Source of the DNA: Euryarchaeota archaeon UBA258
Lineage (GTDB): Archaea; Thermoplasmatota; Poseidoniia; Poseidoniales; Poseidoniaceae
Direction of reading: 5' to 3'
Length of the DNA: 21,333 nucleotides
NCBI GenBank assembly: GCA_002502605.1
Contig: DAPR01000057.1
Span: forward strand, 1-21,333
Below are positions 1-9,836 of the stretch, in pieces (position 1 is the first letter of the stretch; each line of letters starts with the position of its first letter). Under the pieces are notes generated by a model. That model saw only the letters and a program-made list of their open reading frames with translations, was not told the DNA's origin and ran no database searches. The translations under genes were made by a program, and so were the position numbers.

Positions 1-3000
1 TGGATTGAACCTATATTCATCGGCGCCGACCTCAACAGACTGAGCAACGATGGAAACCACGTCTACATTGCCGCAGACAACGGGGCTCACCAAATGCACG
101 CCAATGGAACTGTCCTCCAAACGTGGGACACTTCCAATACCCTTCTCTCAAGCAATGATGTCACTGTGGTCCAATCAGACGGCTCGACGGTCATTGTAAT
201 CAACGAGTTTTACAGCGAATTTTTGGCCATCAACCTCACAGGTGCTCAACCTGTTGTGTTCGAAAGCATCGTGCTGGATACCGGTTCTGTAACCGATGCA
301 GCGATTCACGCCAACGTTGCCTATGTAGGCACTCAGAACGACGGATTGCTGCGCTATGATATCGCCAATGATACTTGGCTTACACCCTGGATTTCGACGG
401 GCATCAACGGTGCAAACGATGTCCCTGTCGCCGTAGTTGGTGACATTCTGTACTTTGGAATCCCTGGCTACGGTGTGGCGCGCAAAGACCTTTCCACGAA
501 TGAGATCCTTCTTCCACTTACGGAGTCAAGCAATTCTGGCGGCGGTAGCTCCACTGAGATCTTGCCATCGGACAACATCTATGCTCTCGAAGCCAATGGC
601 AATGTCTTGTACATTGGCACCTCCTTTGGCGCCGTTGAATGGAATGAGGCAAGTTCCACCGCTAATTCCTTCCAAATTGGAAGGAACTGGGACGAGCGCC
701 CTCAGCAATTCTTTGATTTTGTTGTTGTTGGTTCGAACGTCTACGCCGCAACCAACATCGGGGTGTGTGAATTCCCAACAGGAACACTCGATATTGAAGA
801 ATGTTTGAATGTCTACGACGGCATGCCAAACTGGGCAACATACTCCATCGGAGTGGGCATTTCGAACACCTACCTGTTCGGAGGAACCAATTCTGGCGTT
901 GGAATCATTACAATTTCACCGTTCGACGTGGTCGGTGAATGGACCGCTGGTGAGCAAACAAACAATGCACCCGTTGTCGTGGTCGGCGATGTTGCGTTTA
1001 TCGCCCTTGACGGCATCGGCATCGCACGGTATGACATCCCCAACGATGAATGGCTTACGCTGTGGACCGATGACAATTTCCTTGACAACGGCAATGAAGA
1101 TGCAACTGCACTTTCCGTTGACATCAATCCAAATTACATCTGGATTGGAGGCGCCGACGGATTCCAATTGCTCAATGCTACGACAGGGGCCGAAGTGTAC
1201 GACATCGAAAAATCAAGCAGCTTGTTTGCTGGAAACGGCGACCCTCTTGATATGATCCTCAAAGGGAACACCATGTATTACCACGACGGAGCCAGCAGCG
1301 ACAATCTGTATCGCTTCGACGCCCAAAATTTCACAGCCCTTTCTGCTCTTGATGCAGGCGCACAAATTGGTCAGAACAATGGCGATGTCAATGGAATGGG
1401 CCTTATTGGTGACATCATCATGATCAGCGTAGCCTCTCAAAACTGGTGGCAGGTTGATGGCTCTGGTGGCATCGCACAATTCAACACAAGCAACGGTTCT
1501 TGGGGTGAAAACATTCTGCCAATCGGGCAAGTGGATCGTGTAACCGCATACCAATCCTCAACTGGCAACATGTGGGTTTCATGGGGCGAAAACTCCCTTC
1601 AATACATGGACGCTAATGGGACACTGCTCGGCGAATGGGACGACGATGACTTCGAGTTCCCAATCCGAGAAATTATCGAATATGATGGCGAGGTTTTGTT
1701 TGCAACCGAAGAAGGGGTTGCGAGGTTCAACGAATCATCAAACCAATGGCTCACGACATGGGAGGAGGGTTCCGGCCTTCCAAACAACGCAGGTGAACAG
1801 ATCTATGAACTCTGGACCGATGGTACAAACTTGGTCATTGGTGGCGGCGAAGTCAGTGGGTTTGGACAATTCAGGAACGGCGCCATTTCTCACTGGGATG
1901 GAACCACATGGAACGATTACTCCACTGGCCAAAACGGCATCCCGAACGGCTATCCAATCACCATGACAGAATGTGCAGGTTTGCTTCACATTGGCATCTA
2001 TGCCAATAACGGCGGTGTGGCCCGATTTGACATGGCAAATGATTCCTTCTTAGGCACCTTTACGACAAGCGACTGGAACGAGAACTACGGAGAAGTTTCT
2101 GGCGTTGCTTGCGATAGCACTGACACCCTTTACGTCTCATTCTATGAAGATGAAGCAGATGTCAAGAAGTACAGTTACCCCAGCAATGCATGGGTGAGCC
2201 CAATCACAACGGTCAACCACAACCTTCCAAGCGACAGGGTCTGGTGGGACGCTATCGACTACGCCAACGGCATGCTCGTGCTTGGCCATGGCATCGGCAC
2301 CAGTGGCGACAACATCATCGGTGGAGGCTACAGCGCTGTGGCCACATCTGGATCTTCTACTGCTCAGGTGAATTTCAACGGGCAAGGATCATCTGTGACT
2401 TCATTCCAGTGGCTCACCAATGAGTGGCTTGTTGGTCAAGCGGGTGGCTCGTCAGGATACAGCCATGTGGACACCATCAGTTCACTCGGGCAAAACACCT
2501 TGCTTGACTTCCCTGGGCTTGTCAGCGGCCAAGTCACTTCAATGGCAGGCAATTCCACCCACATTTGGGTCGCGACTGAAGGGGCAAGCCAAGGCTTCGG
2601 CCAAAATGGCGCATCCTCTGGTGCTGGTCTTCTTCAAGGCGAGCGACTGGCAGACGGAACAATCGACTGGCAAGATGGCTGGACAATGACCGCAAACAGT
2701 GTTGCAAAAGACATGGAACTGATCGGTACAGATTTGTACATCACAACAACACCAACAGGACTGTACAAACTTGACACACTCAACGGAATGGTGATGCGAC
2801 TCAACGGTGGCCTCCACTCAAATATGGATGGATTATTCGTCAATGGAAACACCCTTGTCATTGGACTGCAAGGAAGCTCGGGATCGGCCGCAGGTGTCCA
2901 ACTCTACGACCTTGCAACAGGTTTCGGCAATGGCAAATTACTCGGAGGACTCCCTTCAAACGTCATCAACGCTTTCGCAGAAACAAGTTCGACCCTCTAC

Positions 3001-6000
3001 ATCGCAACCAATGGAGGCGTTGGCCGATGGGATTACGCTGCTAGCGATTGGATGAACCCGCTCACAACAAGCGATGGCCTCCCGACAAATGTTGTCGAAG
3101 ACATCCAAGTCATTGGCACTGACGTGTGGATGGCAACCGCAGCAGGGGTTGTCAAAATGGACACCCTCACAAACGCCACAACGCTCTATTCGAGTGGAAC
3201 AGGTTTGATGGCAACCTCAGCCCAATCCCTGACCACCGCAACACAGACCACCACCGATGACACTGGAACAACGACCACGGTAACCACCCTCTTCATCGGC
3301 CATGATGGCGCAGGGGCTGAACGCCCAGGAGTGACCTCGGTCGAGGACACGAGCGGCGCAATCCAGTGGCACAAATTCGATCAGTTGCCATCCAACACAA
3401 TCGGCGCCCTTGCATCTGATTGGTGGGGCCTCCACATCGCAACTGATGTGGGACCAATGACCCATTACAACGGCCAGAGCAACCAACTCGAAGACGGCGT
3501 ACCGTCCTTCCAAGTAGCAGGCTGGCCAATTCAGAAGATGATCAGCGATGGAGATCATGTCTTGGCCATCGGCGAAAATGGAGCATCGATTCTGAGTGCC
3601 AGAACGCCCACTCATGCAACGCTCAAGGTCTTCCAAGAAACTGATTTGACTGGTGGAACAATCACCTCAGACGCAGTGTGGTTGACAACAGGAGAAATTG
3701 GCTTGTTCGGCTTTGAAAACAACGCACAATACACTGAGATGGACCGATTCACACTCCGGAAAGCAAACCCGTTGAACGTCGGCTTCAATCTACAATCCTT
3801 GGACATCAGCGACATGACTCATCCCGGCATGGCCATTCAGTTAGCCGATCTCGACAACCCGGTTACCCTCGACCCGTCGTTCGGTGTCGAAGGCACCAAC
3901 GGCATCTTGTTCCAAACAGTGCCGTTGGCCTTTACTTCACCCGTCAATTATGCAGCAACATGGGCCAAATCAGTGAGTCTGAAGTACAACGCTACAATCG
4001 AACTCAACAACAACCCAGGCTTCGAAACCACGATGCAACTTGCCGTCGACAATGGTATCATTGTCAACGGAACTCAATTCGTACAACTCACTTTGCGTTC
4101 ACCAGCCAATGGGTCCATGCATGTGCGCCTCATTTACGACTATGTCAAGACTGAAACGCCGATCGCACTGTCTGAACTCATCGATCGCCCAGACGATGGT
4201 GGCGGAGCCTTGATTGCGGAATGGAGCCTTGTTCACGACGATGATTTTGCACGCTACCTTGTGTATGTGAATGAAGGTGCAGTTTGGGACCCAAGCGGCA
4301 TCACGGTTGACTACCTCAGCACGCGAACCGTGGACAAAGCGATATCACTTCACAGTCGACTTTCGAGCGAAGTCACAACGGCAAACGGAATCGACTTGGT
4401 TGATGGTACAGATTACTATGCTGTTGTCGTTGTCGAATACGACGATGGGCGCTTAGGTGTTCCATCGCCAGTGATCGGACCAGCCTCACCAAGTGATGAA
4501 GTTCCGCTTCCGCCCATTTGGGCTACTGCGGGGCCCCATGAGGGCGGAGAGGACGGCGATCTTGATGTCGAATGGTCGCGATGCACAAGCCTTGACCTTC
4601 TGCAAACTAACATCTATGCATCCACTCAACCAATGACTGATGTCCTGGGCTTAACACCCGAGGCTGGAGTCATGAGAATGGAAGGAAATTCCACCGTATT
4701 GTCCCTCTCGCCCGGCCAGCCATATTGGCTTGGATTGACTTGCGTCGACGAGGCGGGTCAAGAGGATTTGATGAACGCCCTCATCGTTGGACCGTTTGTC
4801 CCAACCGGTGGACTCAATGACAACACGCCTCCGCCGAAGATGGAGAATGTAGCCGCCATTGACACCCCGGATGACGAGGGTGGACGAATCACCGTTTCAT
4901 GGGATGCGAACCCTGCCGAGGACTGTACGTTCTACACCATCTTCATGCGAACATGGGACGAAGCAGAAACTCCGATTGATCAAAGTTCGATGCAAATGAT
5001 TACTGATTACGGCTTCACTCAAGCGAAGATCATCAACGATTGCTCAGAGGAGTCAGCCATCGTCACAAGCATTGATGGCGTCGCACTCCAAGACGGTCAA
5101 TCCTACTATGTGGGCGTCGTAGCGTACGATGACTGGCTCAACGCCAACCTTGTTGACGTCACCCTCGTACAGGTGACGCCTCTACGAAACACAGCTGGAA
5201 CCGGAACAACTCCCGATCGTGTTTCCACCGTCCAAGCCTTCGACCATCCAGATGATGACGGTACTGCTATCGACGTGCTTTGGTCCATCTCAGACGCTGA
5301 TGATTTCTCGCACTACACGGTTTGGGCGGCCGACCAACCAATCGCAGACCTTACAACAGCATGGGCTGCCTTTGGCCAAGATCCTGAACGTTGTGGCTGC
5401 TTGAAAATCAACAAGCAATGGGTCGATGAGGACTTCAATCCAATTGAAATCACCCTCACCTCAGCTCTGTACAGCGGTACAACCAACATGATGGATTTAA
5501 CATCAGCAACACCACAATTGATTCAACCTGGAATCGAATTGTTTGTGGTCGTTACAGTGCATGACCTTTCTGGAAATGTCCACCTGACTGACCTCGTGGA
5601 AGCAACGGTCACCCCAATTGACAATGAACAAGACACTGAGGCACCTGCAAGACTGGAGTCACTCGAACTTGTTGACCGGCCGTCTGACGACGGCAGCGCT
5701 CTGTTGCTTGACTTCGAATTGAGTGATGCGAGCGATGTCGGCTCGTACGAAGTCTATGCCGCAACATGGTCCTTCACAAGCGTAGGAACTGGGACATTAG
5801 GCCCGAGCGCACCGATTGCAATCCTCGCCCGTTCCCCTGACCTCCCGCTGACCATTGACTTGGTTGCAGGAGATACACCAGTGATTCCTGGGCAGGAAAT
5901 TTGGGCGGTTGTTGTCGTTCGTGACACCTCCGGTAACGCTCTCACAAGCGACCTCGTGGTGGTTTCATCTCAATCGGTTGACGATGGAGTCGATGAGCGG

Positions 6001-6774
6001 GGCGACTATCTCCCGGATGTTTCGGGCGTTACCCTTTCATGGGTTGATGAATCCAACATTCTGGTGACCTGGACATTGTCCTCTGACGACAGCATTGAAA
6101 ATTACGTCATCTACATTGCAGAAGATGAGTATGACACGACCCTTGAAGCGACGTGGTTGGCGGATGTGAAGGCTTCCAATTCGTTCTTAATCACCGCTGA
6201 GATCTTCGAAGATTTGACCAACGCAAGTGCATGGTATGTCGGCGTCACAGTGCAAGACAATCTGTTCGAAAAGCAGGCCATCAATCCCCAAAAGATTGAC
6301 CCTGTCAAAGGTGAAGGGGACGACAGCACCCTTCCGGGAGATGGCAACGATGGAGCCGATTTCTCGTCCTTGTTGACAACACCAAACCTCCTTGCAGCAG
6401 GGTTGTTCTTCGCGGCGATTATCCTCTTCATTGCAGTGGTCCGCACACGTGGAAACCAGCGCAGCCGATCGAAGTCGTGGGAACTTCAGGAAGCGACTTG
6501 GGGCATTCAAGACGACCAAGGATGGGGTGATGCATCGCCTGCCACTCCACCGGCTGCAGCACCGCCAATGGCACCTGCTGCAGCGCCAGCGGCAGACATG
6601 TACGCGCCTCAACAGACTCAGCAAGACATCTATGGGCGCCCTGCTTACCAACCAGCACAACCGGTTATGCAGCCCGTACAGAACAATGAGTTGTTGAACG
6701 AGTTAGGTGCTGGCCCTGCTCCAAAGCAACCAAGCAAGGGAATTGACACCTCTTTCTTAGATGATTTACTTTGA
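1..6774 (+). CDS. Giant cell-surface beta-propeller / Fn3-repeat protein, C-terminal membrane anchor (5' partial)
   Basis: The frame is open from base 1, so the true start and any signal peptide lie outside the window; 2257 residues are visible. Bases 1 to about 3600 encode propeller-like repeats of the form G-[VI]-x-R-[YFW]-D/N-x-x-x-x-x-W (at 343-393, 1018-1065, 1714-1761, 2011-2064 and 3013-3063), resembling two-component-regulator-type propeller blades. A beta-rich stretch follows (about 3600-4150), then about six Fn3-like domains (4150-6300). Four of these open with a D/T/H-x-P-[DS]-D-x-G motif (4180, 4861, 5241, 5674). Paired cysteines in domains 2 and 3 suggest disulfides outside the cell. 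One transmembrane helix (6388-6441) is followed by Arg/Lys and a Pro/Ala-rich cytoplasmic tail ending in FLDDLL. This is a type I surface protein, presumably for adhesion, polymer binding or envelope structure. The substrate cannot be read from the sequence. Confidence 0.88.
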   Translation, partial: WIEPIFIGADLNRLSNDGNHVYIAADNGAHQMHANGTVLQTWDTSNTLLSSNDVTVVQSDGSTVIVINEFYSEFLAINLTGAQPVVFESIVLDTGSVTDAAIHANVAYVGTQNDGLLRYDIANDTWLTPWISTGINGANDVPVAVVGDILYFGIPGYGVARKDLSTNEILLPLTESSNSGGGSSTEILPSDNIYALEANGNVLYIGTSFGAVEWNEASSTANSFQIGRNWDERPQQFFDFVVVGSNVYAATNIGVCEFPTGTLDIEECLNVYDGMPNWATYSIGVGISNTYLFGGTNSGVGIITISPFDVVGEWTAGEQTNNAPVVVVGDVAFIALDGIGIARYDIPNDEWLTLWTDDNFLDNGNEDATALSVDINPNYIWIGGADGFQLLNATTGAEVYDIEKSSSLFAGNGDPLDMILKGNTMYYHDGASSDNLYRFDAQNFTALSALDAGAQIGQNNGDVNGMGLIGDIIMISVASQNWWQVDGSGGIAQFNTSNGSWGENILPIGQVDRVTAYQSSTGNMWVSWGENSLQYMDANGTLLGEWDDDDFEFPIREIIEYDGEVLFATEEGVARFNESSNQWLTTWEEGSGLPNNAGEQIYELWTDGTNLVIGGGEVSGFGQFRNGAISHWDGTTWNDYSTGQNGIPNGYPITMTECAGLLHIGIYANNGGVARFDMANDSFLGTFTTSDWNENYGEVSGVACDSTDTLYVSFYEDEADVKKYSYPSNAWVSPITTVNHNLPSDRVWWDAIDYANGMLVLGHGIGTSGDNIIGGGYSAVATSGSSTAQVNFNGQGSSVTSFQWLTNEWLVGQAGGSSGYSHVDTISSLGQNTLLDFPGLVSGQVTSMAGNSTHIWVATEGASQGFGQNGASSGAGLLQGERLADGTIDWQDGWTMTANSVAKDMELIGTDLYITTTPTGLYKLDTLNGMVMRLNGGLHSNMDGLFVNGNTLVIGLQGSSGSAAGVQLYDLATGFGNGKLLGGLPSNVINAFAETSSTLYIATNGGVGRWDYAASDWMNPLTTSDGLPTNVVEDIQVIGTDVWMATAAGVVKMDTLTNATTLYSSGTGLMATSAQSLTTATQTTTDDTGTTTTVTTLFIGHDGAGAERPGVTSVEDTSGAIQWHKFDQLPSNTIGALASDWWGLHIATDVGPMTHYNGQSNQLEDGVPSFQVAGWPIQKMISDGDHVLAIGENGASILSARTPTHATLKVFQETDLTGGTITSDAVWLTTGEIGLFGFENNAQYTEMDRFTLRKANPLNVGFNLQSLDISDMTHPGMAIQLADLDNPVTLDPSFGVEGTNGILFQTVPLAFTSPVNYAATWAKSVSLKYNATIELNNNPGFETTMQLAVDNGIIVNGTQFVQLTLRSPANGSMHVRLIYDYVKTETPIALSELIDRPDDGGGALIAEWSLVHDDDFARYLVYVNEGAVWDPSGITVDYLSTRTVDKAISLHSRLSSEVTTANGIDLVDGTDYYAVVVVEYDDGRLGVPSPVIGPASPSDEVPLPPIWATAGPHEGGEDGDLDVEWSRCTSLDLLQTNIYASTQPMTDVLGLTPEAGVMRMEGNSTVLSLSPGQPYWLGLTCVDEAGQEDLMNALIVGPFVPTGGLNDNTPPPKMENVAAIDTPDDEGGRITVSWDANPAEDCTFYTIFMRTWDEAETPIDQSSMQMITDYGFTQAKIINDCSEESAIVTSIDGVALQDGQSYYVGVVAYDDWLNANLVDVTLVQVTPLRNTAGTGTTPDRVSTVQAFDHPDDDGTAIDVLWSISDADDFSHYTVWAADQPIADLTTAWAAFGQDPERCGCLKINKQWVDEDFNPIEITLTSALYSGTTNMMDLTSATPQLIQPGIELFVVVTVHDLSGNVHLTDLVEATVTPIDNEQDTEAPARLESLELVDRPSDDGSALLLDFELSDASDVGSYEVYAATWSFTSVGTGTLGPSAPIAILARSPDLPLTIDLVAGDTPVIPGQEIWAVVVVRDTSGNALTSDLVVVSSQSVDDGVDERGDYLPDVSGVTLSWVDESNILVTWTLSSDDSIENYVIYIAEDEYDTTLEATWLADVKASNSFLITAEIFEDLTNASAWYVGVTVQDNLFEKQAINPQKIDPVKGEGDDSTLPGDGNDGADFSSLLTTPNLLAAGLFFAAIILFIAVVRTRGNQRSRSKSWELQEATWGIQDDQGWGDASPATPPAAAPPMAPAAAPAADMYAPQQTQQDIYGRPAYQPAQPVMQPVQNNELLNELGAGPAPKQPSKGIDTSFLDDLL
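6388..6441 (+). other. Transmembrane anchor of the giant surface protein
   Basis: About 18 hydrophobic residues (starting LLAAGLFF and ending FIAVV) sit between the Fn3-like region and the basic stretch RTRGNQRSRSK. The positive-inside rule puts the 110-residue Pro/Ala/Gln-rich tail in the cytoplasm and all the repeats outside. Confidence 0.85.
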
Positions 6775-6794
6775 GATGAAGGGGGACTGACTCG

Positions 6795-7562
6795 GTGCCT
6801 ACCAACCCGCGAGACAAGGTGTTCACCACGCTTGTGTGGGATGGGGGTAGCCATCTTGCTGACCTTCAACTCCACCTTGAGCGGATGGAAAAGCATGCTA
6901 AGCGGCTACGAATTGCTTGGCCTGAACACATTCTGTCCATGCTTGATGCAGCATGGAGCATAGCAGAACCTAGCACTTCCCCCCCGCAGTTTCATCCATA
7001 CGGCCTGATCCGACTCGAACTCTCGAGGGAGGGCCAAATCACAGTTCAACCCCGTCAGTTTTTTCTTAGAAACGATGAATTTGAGGCAGTCACAGTCCCT
7101 GCGCCCCGGTGGTCTCCGAAGATCAACGGAACGAAACACGGCGACTGGGAACCGTATGTTGAGGCAACAAAACATGCAGATGCGAAGGGGTCCGATCTTG
7201 CCTTACTGGTCCACGAATTTGCCATCATTGACGGGGACCGTGCAACCCCCCTCGTGATTGACGAGGACGGCACAGCATGGCTTGCCTCTGAAGAGGAAGG
7301 TGGAGTGCAGAGCGTCACTGCAGACATCCTCACGCCGCTGTTGGAAGCATCAGGAGTTCCCGTTCACCATGGCCGCTTGAATGAACGAATGGTGGCGCGG
7401 GCATTGGAAATGGTGGCCATCGGCAGTGGAGTTGGCGCTTCACGAATTGCGTCGATTGATGGAGAAGCGATCGGAAATGGACAGGAGTTCACACAGAAGT
7501 GCCAAGCAATGTTGACCCAACATTATCAAAATGTGAACGCTTGGACTCATGTGGGGGCGTGA
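6795..7562 (+). CDS. pabC: Aminodeoxychorismate lyase-like class IV PLP enzyme (PabC)
   Basis: This 255-aa protein belongs to the branched-chain-aminotransferase/aminodeoxychorismate-lyase fold (class IV, PLP). The lyase splits 4-amino-4-deoxychorismate into p-aminobenzoate and pyruvate. Lys114, in the segment GTKHGDW followed by Y-x-x-A-x-x-x-A-x-x-x-G-x-D, matches the PLP-lysine region of the family. The C-terminal half (NERMVARALEMVAIGSGVGASRI) fits the usual end of the fold. The family's E-G-x-x-x-N stretch after the lysine region is not recognisable; an acidic, diverged segment stands in its place. The start is GTG with a GGGGGA ribosome binding site 8 bases upstream. It lies 20 bases after the giant surface gene and overlaps the next gene, which encodes the enzyme making its substrate. 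That context is the main reason to prefer PabC over an aminotransferase. Confidence 0.8.
   Translation: MPTNPRDKVFTTLVWDGGSHLADLQLHLERMEKHAKRLRIAWPEHILSMLDAAWSIAEPSTSPPQFHPYGLIRLELSREGQITVQPRQFFLRNDEFEAVTVPAPRWSPKINGTKHGDWEPYVEATKHADAKGSDLALLVHEFAIIDGDRATPLVIDEDGTAWLASEEEGGVQSVTADILTPLLEASGVPVHHGRLNERMVARALEMVAIGSGVGASRIASIDGEAIGNGQEFTQKCQAMLTQHYQNVNAWTHVGA
7553..7562 (+). promoter_or_regulatory. Translational coupling site pabC/pabBA (GTGA overlap)
   Basis: The GTG at 7559 that opens pabBA overlaps the TGA stop of pabC (7560-7562), and a run of G residues at 7553-7557 can act as its ribosome binding site. This decides the start of pabBA. The frame is open further upstream to a GTG at 7499, but that would add 20 residues with no family resemblance and overlap pabC by 64 bases. 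Confidence 0.7.
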
Positions 7563-9799
7563 CCATCGAAGAACGCTTGGTACCCCTGTTGCATCATCTG
7601 AACGAGGTGGGTCTCATCGGCCCAAATGCGTTCAAATTCGGAGGCCCTGATGAGTTGCTGCTGGTTTCTGGGGGACCAGCATCTCACCTCGCAAAAGCCT
7701 CGATGCTTTGTGGCCCTTCACGTCGAAGATTGGTGGTCCGTCAACCAAAAATCCATCCGTCTGAACCTCATTCTCCAAGTAAAGGAGATGTTCGCCTCAC
7801 CTCACAAACCTCGCAGTTGGTTGGCCATATTGAAGAGTGGAAACATGGATGTTGGTACCATGCCACCACCATTTTTGACGAAACGCTTGCGGGCGTGTTG
7901 GAAAAACTCCAGGCCTTCTCAACCCAAACCGAGTTTGAAGGCACCCCGCTGCCTGAATTGCCCAAGCGTCCATTCTGGTCTGGTTGCCTTGCGTATGATT
8001 TGGTTCAATGGACACAGCCTTTGACGCTTCAACACCCCCCTGAGGAGGGCACGATTTTGTGCGTCCTGTTCTTTGTTGAACGGTACCTCGCTGAAGACAA
8101 ATCAACTGGGGAACTTCACGCCTTTTCAATCAAGGGCGATGACTGGTCGCAGCGGGTGGGCTCTGAACTTAGCCAAGCGCAAGAAAAGAGCATCGCCGTT
8201 CACGCACCAAACCCTCATCCTGAATCATCCAACATGACGGACGAAGAACACAAAACCGGAATTGAGACCATCCGTGGAAGCATCGCTGCAGGTCAAATGT
8301 ATCAGGTCAACCTTGGGCGCTGGTGGCGGGGGCAATTGAACGAGCATCCAAGGGTCATTTTCCAACGGCTTTGTGCCACAAATCCAGCGCCGTTTTCTGC
8401 GTACATGCATTCTGAAGACCTTGGCCTTGCCTTGGTGAGTTCGTCACCAGAATCTTTGCTTCAATGCGATGGAGTTCAACTGCGCACAACACCAATCAAA
8501 GGCACCCGTCCACGAGGTGAGACGCCACAAGAGGAACTCCGGCTTCGCGAGGAAATGATCAATGACGAAAAAGAGCGTGCTGAACACAGGATGCTTGTGG
8601 ATTTGATGCGAAACGATTTGGGTTCGGTGTGTGCTGTTGGGAGCGTCGAAGTTGAGCGATTTGACGTCGAGGCTTATGCCAATGTGCAGCACCTCGTGTC
8701 TCAAGTCACAGGGGATTTAGGCCCCGAAAACACACCTTTTGATGCGCTTGAAGCAATCTTCCCCGGCGGAAGCATCACCGGATGTCCGAGAACCGTTGTG
8801 TGCGCCACCATTGATGAGCTTGAACAGACACCTCGCTCTTTTTGGACCGGATCAATTGGTTGGTTTGATCCCTTTAGCGGAGCAGGAACATGGAACATCC
8901 TCATTCGGACCCTCATCGCAACAAGAGCTCGCAAACAGTGGCATGGTGCCATCGCAGCTGGAGGTGGCATCACAATTGGTTCGGTTGCTGAAGAAGAAAT
9001 TAAGGAAGCCAAGTGGAAGGCTGCAGCCTTGCGCAAAGCGTGCGGTTGGAATTTAGATGAGCGTGCGTCATTACCACAAGGTCAGTTGGCCATTCACCAT
9101 CTCATTCCAGAAGAAGCACCTCCCTCAATCGCACCTCAAGGAACGGTGATGATTGACACTGTTGACCTCCAGATTGAGAAATGTGTGTTGCTGATTGACA
9201 ATCTCGATTCCTTCACCCAAAACATTGCACATGCAGTGGCCGGACGAGGGCACAACGTCGTCATTCATCGTTCCAGAACCAGTGACCGACCCGTTGAGGC
9301 GGTCAATGGTGAGGTTGATCACATACTTCAACGGCTCAATCCATCGCATGTGATCTTAGGCCCCGGGCCTGGCGAACCAAGCGATTCAGCCTTGACCATG
9401 GACATTGCAAAGCAAGCCATTCGAGGTGAAATTTCAATCCCTGTTTTGGGCATCTGCCTTGGGCATCAAGCCATCGGTCTAGCAGCAGGGATGAACCTAA
9501 ACCAAACACCATCGGGTCCAGTCCATGGCTCTCCAAGAAACATTATTCATACTGGCAATGGGCTGTTTGAAGGCCTCAATTCCCCCCATCCATTTACGTT
9601 GTACAACTCACTGATTGTAGCGTCTGGGGCAGGCGATGAGTTGCTAGAAACGGCCCATCTCGAAGGTACGGGTGAAATCATGGCCATTGCGCATTCAGAG
9701 CACTCCGTGGTTGGTGTTCAATTCCACCCCGAGTCGGTTGGCTCACCAGAAGGCATCACCTTGCTTGCCAATTTCCTCAGGATGGAAGCGGATGCTTGA
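7559..9799 (+). CDS. pabBA: Aminodeoxychorismate synthase, PabB-PabA fusion
   Basis: This 746-aa fusion converts chorismate and glutamine to 4-amino-4-deoxychorismate. Residues 1 to about 490 are a PabB/TrpE-type chorismate-binding domain. The motif PIKGTRPR carries Lys314; lysine here is typical of PabB, while anthranilate synthases have PIAGT. MYQVNLGRW, SSSPESLL, LMRNDLG and the GGSITGCPR loop are also conserved. After a linker, residues from about 540 form a class I glutamine amidotransferase: LLIDNLDSFTQN at its start, a GPGPGEP oxyanion region, nucleophile Cys633 in GICLGHQ, and His723/Glu725 in QFHPES. The order is synthase then amidotransferase, as in TrpE-TrpG fusions and the reverse of the plant/fungal PABA synthases. 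It is coupled to pabC by a 4-base overlap. The product feeds folate or methanopterin-type cofactors. Confidence 0.93.
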   Translation: MTIEERLVPLLHHLNEVGLIGPNAFKFGGPDELLLVSGGPASHLAKASMLCGPSRRRLVVRQPKIHPSEPHSPSKGDVRLTSQTSQLVGHIEEWKHGCWYHATTIFDETLAGVLEKLQAFSTQTEFEGTPLPELPKRPFWSGCLAYDLVQWTQPLTLQHPPEEGTILCVLFFVERYLAEDKSTGELHAFSIKGDDWSQRVGSELSQAQEKSIAVHAPNPHPESSNMTDEEHKTGIETIRGSIAAGQMYQVNLGRWWRGQLNEHPRVIFQRLCATNPAPFSAYMHSEDLGLALVSSSPESLLQCDGVQLRTTPIKGTRPRGETPQEELRLREEMINDEKERAEHRMLVDLMRNDLGSVCAVGSVEVERFDVEAYANVQHLVSQVTGDLGPENTPFDALEAIFPGGSITGCPRTVVCATIDELEQTPRSFWTGSIGWFDPFSGAGTWNILIRTLIATRARKQWHGAIAAGGGITIGSVAEEEIKEAKWKAAALRKACGWNLDERASLPQGQLAIHHLIPEEAPPSIAPQGTVMIDTVDLQIEKCVLLIDNLDSFTQNIAHAVAGRGHNVVIHRSRTSDRPVEAVNGEVDHILQRLNPSHVILGPGPGEPSDSALTMDIAKQAIRGEISIPVLGICLGHQAIGLAAGMNLNQTPSGPVHGSPRNIIHTGNGLFEGLNSPHPFTLYNSLIVASGAGDELLETAHLEGTGEIMAIAHSEHSVVGVQFHPESVGSPEGITLLANFLRMEADA

Positions 9800-9836
9800 A
9801 GAATCGTGAGCATTTCGGAGACAATGAGGGAAGACC

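Noticed and set aside
7499..7558. Upstream GTG start for pabBA at 7499
   Set aside because: It would add 20 residues inside pabC with no PabB similarity, whereas the GTG at 7559 forms a standard GTGA overlap with a G-rich ribosome binding site.
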